Source: Qipengyuania atrilutea (GTDB lineage: Bacteria; Pseudomonadota; Alphaproteobacteria; Sphingomonadales; Sphingomonadaceae). Taken from it: a stretch of 64,000 nt of DNA. Position numbers and translations under genes: made by a program. The stretch is from positions 106,103 to 170,102 of the forward strand of contig NZ_JABWGV010000004.1 in assembly GCF_013370205.1 (NCBI RefSeq), given 5' to 3'. Of this stretch, positions 36,812 to 46,748 are shown in pieces (position 1 is the first letter of the stretch; each line of letters begins with the position of its first letter). Below the pieces are notes generated by a model. The model was given only the letters and a program-made list of their open reading frames with translations, made no database searches and was not told where the DNA came from.

Positions 36812-37143
36812 AAGCGGCGCATGTCGTGGCTGTCGGGCGGGATACGCACCGTCAGCCCGTCGAGCGCTTCATCGAGAACGATCTGGCAGGACAGCCGGCT
36901 GGTCCGGCACGCCCCGGCCGCGAGGTCGAGCATGTCTTCCTCGTCCTCGCTCGCGCGCGGCAATTTCGCGAACCATTCCGCCGCGACGATCACGTGGCAG
37001 GTGGAGCAGGCCATCTGGCCCTCGCAGGTTCCTTCCAGCGGCATGCCCGCCGCCTGCGCAACCCTCAGGAGTTCGTCGCCCGGCTCGGCCTCCGCCTCGA
37101 CGATGTCGCCCTTCGGCGTCTCGAAGCGTATGGTAAGGCTCAT
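36808..37143 (-). CDS. 2Fe-2S adrenodoxin-type ferredoxin
   Basis: A 111-residue protein. Cluster ligands C40, C46, C49 and C86 follow the C-x5-C-x2-C...C adrenodoxin-type pattern. It supplies electrons, probably to iron-sulfur cluster assembly given the two cysteine desulfurases. ATG at 37143 overlaps the desulfurase TGA (ATGA). Its TAG overlaps the TAG of the MscS gene (CTAG at 36808-36811). Confidence 0.95.
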   Translation of the reverse strand: MSLTIRFETPKGDIVEAEAEPGDELLRVAQAAGMPLEGTCEGQMACSTCHVIVAAEWFAKLPRASEDEEDMLDLAAGACRTSRLSCQIVLDEALDGLTVRIPPDSHDMRRF

Positions 37144-38225
37144 TGCTCCAGCACCCCCTGCGCCTTGGCGGCGGCGTTGATCTGCTCGGCCGCTTTCTCG
37201 AGTTCTTCCATAGTGGTGTAGCGGCCCCAACCCAACCGGATCGAGCTTTTCGCCTGCTTCTTCGACAGGCCGATCGCATCGAGCACATGGCTGGTCCGCC
37301 CCGATCCGCTGGCGCAGGCCGACCCGGCGGAGAACATCACGTCGCGGCATTCACTCATCAACCGGTTCACGTCGAGCCGCTTGCGGCGGATGTTGAGATT
37401 GCCGTGATAGCGCGCCTCCGCGCTGCCGTTCAATTGCCAGCCGTCGAACAGCTGCACCGCGCGGTTCCAGAGGTTCGCCACATGCTCGGCGTCGCGCTCC
37501 ATCCGCTCCTTCGCTTCCAGCGCCGCCGCACCGAACCCTGCGCACAGCGCCGGGCTCAAGGTGCCGGAGCGCAGACCGTCCTCCTGTCCGCCGCCGGTCT
37601 GCACTTCGCCAATGTCGAGGCCGCTGCGCACCCACAGCGCGCCGATGCCCTTCGGACCATGCAGCTTGTGCGCGCTCACCGCGATCATGTCCGCGCCGGT
37701 CACTTCCATCTTGCCGTAAGCCTGCACCGCATCGCACAGGTAAAGCGCGTTGCTTTCCTTCGCCTTGCGGTGCCATTCGACCGTCGGCTGGATCGTGCCT
37801 ATCTCGTTGTTCACTTGCATCAGGCAGACGAGCCGCGTGTCGGCGGGCAAGTCCTGCTTGGTATTGCACTGGCCGTTCTTCGCGACGTTGAGGACGTGCG
37901 CCTTGCCCGCATCCTCCGCCGTGTCGATCACCGCCGCGTGCTCGATGGCGGAATAGGACACGCTGCCGCCCGTGCCGCTGCCGCGGATGGCGAGATTGAT
38001 CGCCTCGGTCGCGCCGCCGGTGAAGATGACCCTGCCGCCTGCGGGAAACAGCGCCGCCACCCGGTCGCGCGCGAGTTCGACTGCGGCGGCCGCCTGCCGG
38101 CCCATCCGGTGCGGCGAATGCGGATTGCCGAAGCCGCTGCCGCCCGGCCCGTCGAGCCATTGCAGCATCGCATCGCGCGCTTCGGGCGCAAGCGGGGTGG
38201 TCGCCTGATAATCGAGGTAGATCAT
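37140..38225 (-). CDS. Cysteine desulfurase, copy 2
   Basis: A 361-residue class V PLP enzyme, IscS/NifS type, that moves sulfur from cysteine to an acceptor. It begins MIYLDYQATTPLAPEARDAM, PLP-Lys is in SAHKLHGPKG, and the active-site loop Cys is in GSACASGSGRTSH. It is coupled by ATGA overlaps to the upstream paralogue and the downstream ferredoxin. The pair is clearly divergent in sequence, not a recent duplication. Confidence 0.94.
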   Translation of the reverse strand: MIYLDYQATTPLAPEARDAMLQWLDGPGGSGFGNPHSPHRMGRQAAAAVELARDRVAALFPAGGRVIFTGGATEAINLAIRGSGTGGSVSYSAIEHAAVIDTAEDAGKAHVLNVAKNGQCNTKQDLPADTRLVCLMQVNNEIGTIQPTVEWHRKAKESNALYLCDAVQAYGKMEVTGADMIAVSAHKLHGPKGIGALWVRSGLDIGEVQTGGGQEDGLRSGTLSPALCAGFGAAALEAKERMERDAEHVANLWNRAVQLFDGWQLNGSAEARYHGNLNIRRKRLDVNRLMSECRDVMFSAGSACASGSGRTSHVLDAIGLSKKQAKSSIRLGWGRYTTMEELEKAAEQINAAAKAQGVLEQ

Positions 38226-39280
38226 TTCCGGGCCAGGTCTAACCACACTTCGGCGAAGCGTTCCACCTCGGCCTTCGTCGTATTCCAGCCGACCGACACG
38301 CGGATGGTGTTCGCGGCGACCTCCGGCTCGACCTGCATCGCTTCGAGGACGCGGCTGGTTTTCATCGTTCCGCTGGAGCAGGCGCTGCCCTGCGAAACCG
38401 AAATGCCCGCCATGTCGAAACGCATGACCTGCGCGGTGGCGCTCATGTTCGGCATGGCGATGGCGCGGATGTAGGGCGTCGGATCGGACAAGCGGTCGGA
38501 CAGCCAGGTTCCGCCGATGTCGCGGCATTCCTGCGCGAGCTGGTCGAGAGGCTCGAGAACATCGGCACTCACGTAGGGACCGCTCGACGGCTCCAGCGCC
38601 GCCGCCATGCCGAGCACGCCGGGCAGGTTCTCGGTCCCACGCCGGTAGCCGCGCTCCTGCCCGCCCGAAGGCTTCAGCATTGCGTAGTCCTTTACGAGCA
38701 GCGCCCCAATGCCGATGGGTCCACCGAATTTGTGGGCGGAAACGATCGCTAGGTCGCACGGAAGGATCGTGTTCTTTCCTGCGGCTTGGGCGCAGTCGGA
38801 AAGGAGGATTCCGCCCGCCTTCGCAACGAATTGGTAGATTAAGTCTACGACCTGCGCATTGCCGGTTTCGGAATTGACCTGCTGCACGGCGACGAGGGGG
38901 CGCTCCCGCTCGATGGCCTCTTGAAGAACCGCAAGATCGAGCTGCCCATCTTCCAAGACCGGCAGTCGTTCGGCGTCCGGCGCGGCCTGCAAGATGCAGT
39001 CATGTTCGGCGGCACTGACCAGTCGGGGCTCGGCATCGGCGTGATGAAGAGCCAAAGCCGCAGCCTCGCTCGCTCCGCTCGTGAAGATGACCTCGCCGCT
39101 CCACCCAAGCGCCGTCTTGATCCACTCGCGGGCATCTTCCAGCGCGGCCCTCGCCTTGCGTCCTTCGGCGTGCGGGCTGGAGGGGTTGGCCCATAGCGCA
39201 AACCCTTCTTCCATCGCTGCTTTCGCTTCCGGCCGCAACGGGCTGGTGGCGGCGTGATCGAGGTAGATGCGTTCGGGAAT
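38222..39280 (-). CDS. Cysteine desulfurase, copy 1, with non-canonical start
   Basis: A 352-residue class V PLP enzyme. The N-terminal strand PERIYLDHAATSPLRPEA, PLP-Lys in VSAHKFGGPIG and catalytic Cys in GSACSSGTMK are intact. No in-frame ATG, GTG or TTG exists between the stop codon at 39324-39326 and the IYLDHAAT motif. The first canonical one, TTG at 39238, lies beyond the conserved strand. ATT at 39280 with AGGG at 39289-39292 is the best candidate. It is the first gene of the desulfurase-ferredoxin operon. Confidence 0.92.
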   Translation of the reverse strand: MPERIYLDHAATSPLRPEAKAAMEEGFALWANPSSPHAEGRKARAALEDAREWIKTALGWSGEVIFTSGASEAAALALHHADAEPRLVSAAEHDCILQAAPDAERLPVLEDGQLDLAVLQEAIERERPLVAVQQVNSETGNAQVVDLIYQFVAKAGGILLSDCAQAAGKNTILPCDLAIVSAHKFGGPIGIGALLVKDYAMLKPSGGQERGYRRGTENLPGVLGMAAALEPSSGPYVSADVLEPLDQLAQECRDIGGTWLSDRLSDPTPYIRAIAMPNMSATAQVMRFDMAGISVSQGSACSSGTMKTSRVLEAMQVEPEVAANTIRVSVGWNTTKAEVERFAEVWLDLARK

Positions 39281-39388
39281 GAGACGGGCCCTAAATGATT
39301 GCGATTTTGCGTCCGAACCCTATATAGCCCGCGACCTCGCATGCGCCACCCGCGCGAGGCGCAACATTTTCAAGCAGGTTTCCCGCCC

Positions 39389-40045
39389 ATGCCATCAGTG
39401 ATCTTTCCCGGCCCGGAAGGCCGCCTCGAAGGCCGTTTCAGCGGTGCGCCGCGTCCGCGCGCGCCCGTCGCCATGATCCTCCACCCGCACCCGCAGGGCG
39501 GCGGCACGATGAACGACCGGATCACGCAGAAGCTCTACCAGACCTTCGTCGATCGCGGATTTGCGACGCTGCGCTTCAACTTTCGCGGCGTGGGCCGCAG
39601 CCAGGGCAGCTTCGACAACGGCGTAGGCGAACTGAGCGATGCGGCTTCGGCCCTCGACTGGGTGCAGTCGATCCACCCCGAAGCGCAGACCACCTGGGTG
39701 GCGGGCGTAAGCTTCGGCGCGCTGATTGGGATGCAGCTCCTGATGCGCCGCCCGGAAGTGCGCGGCTTCATCTCCGTCGCGCCGCCGGCAAACATGTACG
39801 ATTTCAGCTTCCTCGCTCCGTGCCCCGCCAGCGGCATCTTCATCCAGGGCGCGGCGGATACGGTCGTGCAGCCAAGCGCGGTGCAGAAGCTGGTCGACAA
39901 GCTGCGCACGCAGAAGCACATCACCATCCACCACGAGGAAATCCCGCGGGCGAACCATTTCTTCGAGAACGAGATGGACGACTTGATGGGCTCGGTGAAC
40001 AACTACCTCGACTTCCGGCTCGATCCGGCCTGCCCGATCAAGTAA
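39389..40045 (+). CDS. Alpha/beta hydrolase (dienelactone hydrolase-like)
   Basis: A 218-residue hydrolase beginning MPSVIFPGPEGRLEGRFS. The oxyanion segment HPHPQGGGTM and nucleophile elbow GVSFGALIG (about 110-118, Ser at the centre) are visible, as is a C-terminal His in RANHFFE. It is a small esterase or acyl hydrolase with unknown substrate. It diverges from the desulfurase operon, with a 108-base shared upstream region holding a TATATA box (39321-39326). Confidence 0.9.
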   Translation: MPSVIFPGPEGRLEGRFSGAPRPRAPVAMILHPHPQGGGTMNDRITQKLYQTFVDRGFATLRFNFRGVGRSQGSFDNGVGELSDAASALDWVQSIHPEAQTTWVAGVSFGALIGMQLLMRRPEVRGFISVAPPANMYDFSFLAPCPASGIFIQGAADTVVQPSAVQKLVDKLRTQKHITIHHEEIPRANHFFENEMDDLMGSVNNYLDFRLDPACPIK

Positions 40046-40191
40046 GCGCGCCACACGCTTTTCGTTGCATGACCGCTACTTACGGGTTGCAGTTCGCAAC
40101 GCGATAGTGCTTGCCGGTCAGGAGTAATGTTGTAACATTCTGTGTTAACCGTGCGCATGACGCGGAAGTACGAGGAAAGGATGGCTGCAAC

Positions 40192-40881
40192 ATGAGCTAC
40201 ACCAATCAGAAAACCAGGCAGAACCCCGGCACGATCGCGGCAGTGGTCGCGATCCACGCGGTCATCGGTTACGGCCTCGTGACCGGACTTGCCGGCGGCG
40301 TGTTCGAGGAAATCGCGAAGAAGACCATGACGACCTACGACGTGAACAACGTCCCTCCGCCGCCCCCGCCCGAACCCATGCCGGAGCCGCGCTCCGACCC
40401 TGCGCCGAGCGCAGCACCGCCGACCTACGTGCCGCCGGTGCCGAGCCCGCTGCCACCGCGTAATGCGCCGATCATCGACAGCACCGACGTCCTGCCGACG
40501 CCTGGACCGATCATCCGGGTGCCCACCCCCGGCCCGGTCCTGACCCCGTCCCCGACGCCGCGGCCCGAACCGAAGCCGGCGTTTTCGCCGCAGGCTGCCG
40601 CGCCGAGCAACAACCCCGGCGCGTGGGTCACGACGAACGACTACAAATCGGCATGGATCAGGCGCGAGATGGTCGGCACGGCACGCTTCCGGCTCGACAT
40701 CGCAGCGAACGGGCGGGTTGATAACTGCACGATCACCTCGTCTACCGGCCATGCCACGCTCGACGCGGCGACCTGCGAACTCGTCACGAAGCGTGCCCGC
40801 TTCGATGCTGCGAAGGGCACGGACGGCAAGGCGACCGCCGGGTCGTATTCGAGCGCGGTACGCTGGGAACTGCCCCGCTAA
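40192..40881 (+). CDS. TonB-like energy transducer
   Basis: A 229-residue protein. An N-terminal membrane anchor (about 20-40, AAVVAIHAVIGYGLVTGLAGG) is followed by a Pro-rich stalk (VPPPPPPEPMPEP and later repeats) and a C-terminal TonB-type domain (VGTARFRLDIAANGRVDNCTITSSTGH). It would pass proton-motive force to outer-membrane transporters with ExbB-ExbD, which are not adjacent. ATG at 40192 was chosen; 40111 adds an unlikely polar leader. Confidence 0.9.
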   Translation: MSYTNQKTRQNPGTIAAVVAIHAVIGYGLVTGLAGGVFEEIAKKTMTTYDVNNVPPPPPPEPMPEPRSDPAPSAAPPTYVPPVPSPLPPRNAPIIDSTDVLPTPGPIIRVPTPGPVLTPSPTPRPEPKPAFSPQAAAPSNNPGAWVTTNDYKSAWIRREMVGTARFRLDIAANGRVDNCTITSSTGHATLDAATCELVTKRARFDAAKGTDGKATAGSYSSAVRWELPR

Positions 40882-40899
40882 TCCGGGCGAGAGATCGGC

Positions 40900-41106
40900 T
40901 TACAGAACGCCCTGCTCGGCAGCATCGAGCGGGGCGTTTCCGTCTTCGGTCGGCACGGTCCAGATTGCGACATTGATCGCGGCGATCAGCGCCAATAGTG
41001 CCATCAGCGCCGCCTGTTTGCGCACCCCTCTGCGCCAGAGCAGCACCGCCCCGCCCAGCAGCGCGAGCGTGGCAAGTACCAGTATCGACAGAACCATTCC
41101 CAGCAT
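40900..41106 (-). CDS. Small two-helix membrane protein
   Basis: A 68-residue protein with two hydrophobic helices (about 4-24 and 32-50) separated by a basic turn RRGVRKQ. The C-terminal 18 residues are polar and acidic. No family is known. The convergent TonB gene ends 19 bases away. Confidence 0.6.
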   Translation of the reverse strand: MLGMVLSILVLATLALLGGAVLLWRRGVRKQAALMALLALIAAINVAIWTVPTEDGNAPLDAAEQGVL

Positions 41107-41216
41107 TTTCGTCTCCCGATCGCCCTTGCCATAAGGAACGATTGCGAGCCGCGAAAGGTTATCTTCGCGAGCAGGCCGCCGCAGCTTAGCGCCGCGCCGA
41201 AAATCGTGAGGTAAGG

Positions 41217-41624
41217 ATGGGAATTTTCAGTTCGATCAAGGATGCGATCCTCGGCAAGAAGAAGGACGACGCACGGGCCACGACGACGCAGACCGGAACG
41301 ACCCGCGCGCCCGCCCCCACCCCGTCACCGACCGCATGGGCCAAGGCTCCGGTGACCGAGAAGCAGGCGGTATCGGGCGTCGATGTCGAAAACCGGCTCG
41401 ATTCCATGCCGGGCGCGGACCGGCTGAACTGGCGCACCTCGATCGTCGATCTGATGAAGCTGATCGGCGTCGATCCGAGCTACGAGAACCGCAAGGAACT
41501 GGCGGGCGAACTCGGCCGCTCCGACTATTCGGGCAGCGCGGAAGACAACATCTGGCTGCACAAGCGCACGATGCAGGAACTCGCCGCGAACGGCGGGACG
41601 GTTCCGGCCGAATTTCGCGACTGA
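41217..41624 (+). CDS. DUF3597 family protein
   Basis: A 135-residue protein: basic/Thr-Pro-rich linker (20-45), then a helical domain ENRLDSMPGADRLNWRTSIVDLMKLIGVDPSYENRKELAGELG. This matches the DUF3597 (YgaU/XkdP-like) group. It has no signal peptide or catalytic motif. ATG at 41217 is the first in frame. Confidence 0.88.
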   Translation: MGIFSSIKDAILGKKKDDARATTTQTGTTRAPAPTPSPTAWAKAPVTEKQAVSGVDVENRLDSMPGADRLNWRTSIVDLMKLIGVDPSYENRKELAGELGRSDYSGSAEDNIWLHKRTMQELAANGGTVPAEFRD

Positions 41625-41679
41625 CCGCGCGAACGATAAAGGTTTGACACTCTGCAGCGCGGGTCGCACTCAGGTCCGC

Positions 41680-43527
41680 ATGACGAACATTACGACACGC
41701 AGTTTCACCCGCCGCCAGACCCTCGCCGGATTTGGGGCGGGTGTTTCGCTGACGGCGCTCGGCGGCTGCGCGCAGATGTCCGCGCCGGCAACCGGCGGGA
41801 CCATCGACGGCACGGCGCAAGGCCAGCTCGACGGCATCGCCTACGCGCTGCTGCGGCACGAGCAGGAACGGGCCACGGCGCTAGGCGTCGATACCGGCAG
41901 GCACGCGGCGCTCCGCTCCGGCCTCGAAGACCAGTCGCAGACCGGGCAGGACGCCTACGCACAGACGCTCCGCGGCGATCTCGGCGTGGCGCGACAATGG
42001 CTGGGACGCGACGACCTGACCGCTGACGAGCGGACAAGCTTCGAGGTGGTCGAAAGCGCCTACAGCACCGCGCTCGACGGTTTTGCCCTGCCCTACGGCG
42101 ATGTCGCGGTCGGCAGTTGGCGCAACGCGCCCTACGTCGTCATCCAGAACGTCGGCAGCTATCTCGACTTACCGCGCTTCATGGATTCGACCCATCCGCT
42201 GAAGGACGCATCCGACGCCGCCGCCTATATCGCGCGGCTGGAGCAGGTTCCAGCCGTGCTCGAAGGCGAACTCGGCCGGATGCAGGCCGCGCGGCGCTTG
42301 GGCGTGGTGCCACCCGACTTCCTGCTTGCAAAGGCCGTGGAGCAGATGCGCGCCACGCTGACCGATGCGATGGAGGGCGGCGCGCTGGTTGCCCCGCTCG
42401 AAGGGTCAGAGCTGGCCGCGGCGAAGGCTGCCGCGCCGCTCGCGCGCGAGATCGTGACGCGGCGCATTGCGCCGGCACTCGAAGCGCAGCTCGGCGAACT
42501 CTATGCAGAGCAAAAGGTTGCGACCGGCGATCCCGGCATGTGGGCGCGCCCGCGCGGCGACGAATGGTACCGCTGGGCCCTGCGCGCCAGCACCACGACT
42601 GACCTGTCGCCCGACGAGATTCACGAGCAGGGCCGCGAGGAACTGGCCGCGCTCCATACACGGATGGAGCCGATCCTGCGCGGCATTGGCTATACCAGCG
42701 GCAGCGTGGGCGAGCGGATGCAGCAACTCTCTGCCGATCCGCGCTACAAGTTCGCCGAGGGCGATCCCGGCCGCGCCGAGATCATGGCCTTCATCAAGGA
42801 CCGCATCGGCTGGATCACCGCGCAGATGCCGCGCGCTTTCAACACGCTGGTCGATCCGAACCTCGAAGTGCGCCGCCTGCCGCTCGCCGAAGAGCCGGGG
42901 GCGCCGGGCGCTTACGGCGGGGCGGGCAGCAAGGACGGGACGATCCCGGGGCGGATGTGGATCAACCTGCGCACCACCGATCTGCATCGCAAATACGACC
43001 TCGCCGACCTCACCTATCACGAAACGATCCCGGGCCACGTTTGGGAAGGCGAATATTCGAACCGCCTGCCGCTGATCCGCTCGATCCTTGCCTTCAATGC
43101 CTTCAGCGAAGGCTGGGCGCTCTACGGTGAGCAACTGGCGGACGAACTCGGCGCTTACGACGATTTCGAGGTCGGGAAGCTCGGCTATCTGCAAAGCCTC
43201 GCCTTTCGCGCCTGCCGGATGGTCGTCGACACCGGGCTTCACCACAAGCGCTGGAGCCGCAAGCAGGCGGTCGATTTCTTCGTCAACGAGAACGGGTCGA
43301 AGCGCGAGGAAGTCGAGAGCGAAGTCGACCGTTATTGCAGCTGGCCGGGCCAGGCCTGCGGCTACAAGGTCGGCCACAGCGAGATCGTGCGTCAAAGAGT
43401 GCGCGCTCAGGATGCGATGGGCGCTGCCTATGACTTCAAGGGGTTCAACGACGCTGTGGTGCTGGGCGGCAATGCGCCGCTCGACGTGATGGCGAAGAAC
43501 GTCGATCGCTACATCGCCGGTGCCTGA
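41680..43527 (+). CDS. DUF885 family metallopeptidase-like lipoprotein
   Basis: A 615-residue protein. The N-terminus TRRQTLAGFGAGVSLTALGGCA has a twin-Arg-like motif and lipobox Cys, so it is exported. The DUF885 signature is DLTYHETIPGHVWEGEYSN (near residue 445), an extended HExxxGH zinc-type site found in this bacterial peptidase-like family. ATG at 41680 chosen; 41644 is an in-frame TTG that precedes no signal. It overlaps the antiporter start. Confidence 0.9.
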   Translation: MTNITTRSFTRRQTLAGFGAGVSLTALGGCAQMSAPATGGTIDGTAQGQLDGIAYALLRHEQERATALGVDTGRHAALRSGLEDQSQTGQDAYAQTLRGDLGVARQWLGRDDLTADERTSFEVVESAYSTALDGFALPYGDVAVGSWRNAPYVVIQNVGSYLDLPRFMDSTHPLKDASDAAAYIARLEQVPAVLEGELGRMQAARRLGVVPPDFLLAKAVEQMRATLTDAMEGGALVAPLEGSELAAAKAAAPLAREIVTRRIAPALEAQLGELYAEQKVATGDPGMWARPRGDEWYRWALRASTTTDLSPDEIHEQGREELAALHTRMEPILRGIGYTSGSVGERMQQLSADPRYKFAEGDPGRAEIMAFIKDRIGWITAQMPRAFNTLVDPNLEVRRLPLAEEPGAPGAYGGAGSKDGTIPGRMWINLRTTDLHRKYDLADLTYHETIPGHVWEGEYSNRLPLIRSILAFNAFSEGWALYGEQLADELGAYDDFEVGKLGYLQSLAFRACRMVVDTGLHHKRWSRKQAVDFFVNENGSKREEVESEVDRYCSWPGQACGYKVGHSEIVRQRVRAQDAMGAAYDFKGFNDAVVLGGNAPLDVMAKNVDRYIAGA

Positions 43528-44830
43528 TATCGCTGCCTTCATGGCCGCTGGTTCGAAAGCCATGTTCGGGTTCGAGCCGTATCACATCCTGCTTGCCGCC
43601 GTCGGCGTCGCGATCATCGCGGCCTACTGGCTGCCGCGCTTCCTGTCGGGCCGCGAGCCTGCTGCATCGGCCCTGCTCGTGCTGCTCGGTATGGCGACCT
43701 TCGCCTTCGTTCCCGGTCTGCCGCCCGCGCTCAGCCCGCTAACGAGCCCGCGCATCTGGGAATTCTTCGCCGAACTGTGCGTCATCATCGGACTGTTCGG
43801 CACGGGCCTCAGGATCGACCGGGTGCTCGACCGCGAGCAGTGGCGGCCCACGCTGCGCCTGTTGCTGATCGCGATGCCGCTGACGATTGCCGCGCTGACG
43901 CTGTTCGGCTGGTTCGCTGCGGGCATGACGCTGGCAGGCGGACTGCTACTCGGCGCGATCCTGTCGCCGACCGACCCGGTTCTGGCGGGCGACGTGCAGG
44001 TCGGGCCTCCGCTCGAAGGCGGGGAGCATCCCGTCCGCTACGCGCTTACGACCGAGGCCGGCCTCAACGACGGGCTTGCCTTCCCCTTCGTGCATCTGGG
44101 TATTCTCGTGGCCGCGGCGGGCGGCATCTCCGCCGGGCTCATCGGGCACTGGCTGTGGCTCGACGTTGCCTACCGCATCGCCGTCGGAGCGGGCTGTGGC
44201 TTTGGCATTGGCTGGCTTGCCGGCATGATCATGTTCGACTGGCCGGGCGACAATCCGCTTTCGCAGACGCGTAGCGGCGTGATCGCCTTCGCGAGCGTAC
44301 TTGCGACCTACGGTCTGACCGAAGTGCTGGAAGGATACGGCTTCATCGCCGTGTTCGTGGCCGGACTCGTGCTGCGACGGGAAGAGACGGAGGACCGCTT
44401 CCACCGGCAGTTGCACGACTTCTCCGAATCGCTGGAGCACACGCTGACCGCGATCCTGCTGGTCGCGCTCGGTGCCGCACTTCCGGGGCTGTGGCCGTAT
44501 CTCGACTGGAGTCACGCGCTGATTGGCTTGGCGCTCATCTTCCTCATCCGGCCGCTGCTCGCCTGGGGTTCGCTGCACAAGACCGGGCTGTCGAAGCGCG
44601 AACGCATCGTCACGGCATTCTACGGGGTGCGCGGCATCGGCTCGGTCTATTACCTCGCATATGCGAGCCACCACATCGAACTGGTGAACGAAGAGACTTT
44701 ATGGGCGACAGTCGCCTTCACGATCGTCGTTTCCACGGTCGTACACGGTCTGACCGCGGGTATCGCGGTCGAACAGGCGACACAGGATCCCGAAGCACGG
44801 CCGGACCCTGCTGCGCCGCAGAAGAGCTAA
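43520..44830 (+). CDS. Sodium/proton antiporter-like CPA1 protein
   Basis: A 436-residue, 12-13-helix membrane protein. Conserved segments ILSPTDPVLAGDVQVGP, TTEAGLNDGLAFPFV and the G-V-R-G-I-G-S-V-Y-Y loop belong to CPA1 Na+/H+ exchangers. ATG codons at 43541 and 43562 are alternatives to GTG 43520; the last (MFGFEPYH) places the first helix best. Start choice is uncertain. Confidence 0.9.
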   Translation: MPDIAAFMAAGSKAMFGFEPYHILLAAVGVAIIAAYWLPRFLSGREPAASALLVLLGMATFAFVPGLPPALSPLTSPRIWEFFAELCVIIGLFGTGLRIDRVLDREQWRPTLRLLLIAMPLTIAALTLFGWFAAGMTLAGGLLLGAILSPTDPVLAGDVQVGPPLEGGEHPVRYALTTEAGLNDGLAFPFVHLGILVAAAGGISAGLIGHWLWLDVAYRIAVGAGCGFGIGWLAGMIMFDWPGDNPLSQTRSGVIAFASVLATYGLTEVLEGYGFIAVFVAGLVLRREETEDRFHRQLHDFSESLEHTLTAILLVALGAALPGLWPYLDWSHALIGLALIFLIRPLLAWGSLHKTGLSKRERIVTAFYGVRGIGSVYYLAYASHHIELVNEETLWATVAFTIVVSTVVHGLTAGIAVEQATQDPEARPDPAAPQKS

Positions 44831-44833
44831 ATC

Positions 44834-44867
44834 AAAAGCCCCCGCCAGGTGATCCTGTGCGGGGGCT
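44834..44867 (-). terminator. Terminator of pckA, probably bidirectional
   Basis: Stem AGCCCCCGC (44837-44845) / GCGGGGGCT (44859-44867), with an inner CAGG/CCTG extension, is followed on the minus strand by UUUU. It sits 27 bases after the pckA stop. The antiporter gene ends at 44830 on the other strand. Confidence 0.9.
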
Positions 44868-44894
44868 CTCCTCTCCAACCGGTAAGGCGCCGGG

Positions 44895-46484
44895 TCAGGC
44901 TGCGCTGGGCGCTGCCTCCCTTACGCCGGCATCGACATGCGTTTCGAACTGCGCGAAATTGTCGATGAAGAGTTGCACCAGCTTGGCCGCGGTGCGGTCG
45001 TATTCTTCGCCATCGTCCCAGGTCGAGCGCGGATCGAGGATCGCGCTGTCGACGCCGGGGCACGAAACCGGCACGTCGAAGCCGAAATTCGGGTCCTTGC
45101 GGTATTCGGCCTCGTTCAGCGAACCATCGAGCGCAGCGTTGAGCAGAGCGCGAGTCGCCTTGATCGGCATGCGGCTGCCAGTGCCGTACTTGCCGCCGGT
45201 CCAGCCGGTGTTGACGAGCCAGCACTGCGCGCCGCCTTCCGCGATGCGCTTCTTCAGAAGGTTACCGTAGACGCTCGGATGGCGCGGCATGAAGGGCGCG
45301 CCGAAGCAGGTGCTGAAGGTCGCCTCGGGTTCGGTCACGCCGATTTCGGTGCCAGCGACCTTCGCCGTGTAGCCCGACAGGAAGTGATACATCGCCTGGT
45401 CGGGCGTCAGCCGCGCGATCGGAGGCAGCACGCCGAACGCATCGGCGGTCAGCATGATGACCGTCGAGGGCGGCGGGCCCATGTTCTCTTCGCTGGTGTT
45501 GGGGATCGACGACAGCGGGTAGGCGCCGCGGGTATTCTCTGCGAGGCTGTTGTCATCGAGATCGATCTCGCCGTTCTCGTCCATCACCACGTTTTCGAGG
45601 ACCGTGCCCTCCATCTTCGTGGTGGCGTAGATTTCCGGCTCTGCCTCGGGATCGAGGCGAATCATCTTGGCGTAGCAGCCGCCTTCGAAGTTGAAGACCG
45701 CGGTGTCGGACCAGCCGTGCTCGTCGTCGCCGATCAGCGTGCGGCTCGCATCGGCGCTGAGCGTGGTCTTGCCCGTGCCCGACAGGCCGAAGAACACCGC
45801 GCTCTTGCCGTCGGGGCCGATATTGGCCGAGCAATGCATCGGCATCACGCTCTTGGGCGGCAGCAGGTAGTTGAGGACGCCGAACACGCTCTTCTTCATT
45901 TCGCCAGCATATTCGGTGCCGCCGATGAGGATCAGCTTTTCCGAAAGGTTCACGGCGATCACCGTTTCGCTGCGCGTTCCGTGCCGCTCCGGATCGGCCT
46001 TGAAGCTCGGCAGATCGACGATGGTGTATTCTGGCGTGAAACCGTCCAACTCCTCGGCCGTCGGGCGCACCAGCATCGTGCGGATGAACTGGTTGTGCCA
46101 GGCGAGTTCGTTGATGACGCGCACCTTTACCCGGTGTTCCGGCTGCGAGCCGCCGAACAGGTCGGCCACGTAGAGCTTCTCGCGCTTCCCGAGGGCCGCC
46201 ATGAAATCTTCCTTCAGCGCTGCGAAATGCTCCGGGCTCATCGAGGCATTGTTGTCCCACCATACCGTGTCTTCGGTTTCGCCGTCGCGGACGATGAACT
46301 TGTCTTTCGCGCTACGCCCCGTGTGCTTGCCCGTTTCGACGACCAGCGGGCCGCCCTTGGCGCGGCGACCTTCGCCGTTCGCAAGCGCCGCCTCGGTCAG
46401 CTTGTCGGAAGACAGGTTGGCGAAGATTTTGGCGTCGGTCGCAATGCCCTGATCGGCCAGGGAAACGGAAAGATCGGCGGTCAC
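44895..46484 (-). CDS. pckA: Phosphoenolpyruvate carboxykinase (ATP)
   Basis: A 529-residue enzyme that converts oxaloacetate and ATP to PEP and CO2, the first gluconeogenic step. Kinase motif [15 protein letters not shown], oxaloacetate site [13 protein letters not shown], and the lid segment [15 protein letters not shown] are intact. Divergent chvI lies 264 bases upstream. ChvI-type regulators control pckA in related alphaproteobacteria. Confidence 0.97.
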   Translation of the reverse strand: MTADLSVSLADQGIATDAKIFANLSSDKLTEAALANGEGRRAKGGPLVVETGKHTGRSAKDKFIVRDGETEDTVWWDNNASMSPEHFAALKEDFMAALGKREKLYVADLFGGSQPEHRVKVRVINELAWHNQFIRTMLVRPTAEELDGFTPEYTIVDLPSFKADPERHGTRSETVIAVNLSEKLILIGGTEYAGEMKKSVFGVLNYLLPPKSVMPMHCSANIGPDGKSAVFFGLSGTGKTTLSADASRTLIGDDEHGWSDTAVFNFEGGCYAKMIRLDPEAEPEIYATTKMEGTVLENVVMDENGEIDLDDNSLAENTRGAYPLSSIPNTSEENMGPPPSTVIMLTADAFGVLPPIARLTPDQAMYHFLSGYTAKVAGTEIGVTEPEATFSTCFGAPFMPRHPSVYGNLLKKRIAEGGAQCWLVNTGWTGGKYGTGSRMPIKATRALLNAALDGSLNEAEYRKDPNFGFDVPVSCPGVDSAILDPRSTWDDGEEYDRTAAKLVQLFIDNFAQFETHVDAGVREAAPSAA

Positions 46485-46748
46485 GTAAAAGCTCCTTACG
46501 GACAGTGAACGGGGGCCGGTTCGCTACGCAAATTACGGCCTTGCCGTAGCAGTGCATACGAATGCGCGGTATGCCCTGCCTCTAGCTCCGGCGCTGCCGC
46601 GCGTCAAATGCGTTTGTGCGGCTCCATACCTTCAAAAATGTACCGAATATGATCGGTTTATGCTTAAAATTGTTAAGACCTGCCCGTTCCCGCCCGCCGC
46701 CCGCCCCACGCGTTGTTTCGCGCCGCGAATCGCGCTAGGTCCACGCCG

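Noticed and set aside
46600..46690. Possible CtrA box near TTAAAATTGTTAA before chvI
   Set aside because: The half-sites are five bases apart, not the seven of TTAA-N7-TTAA.
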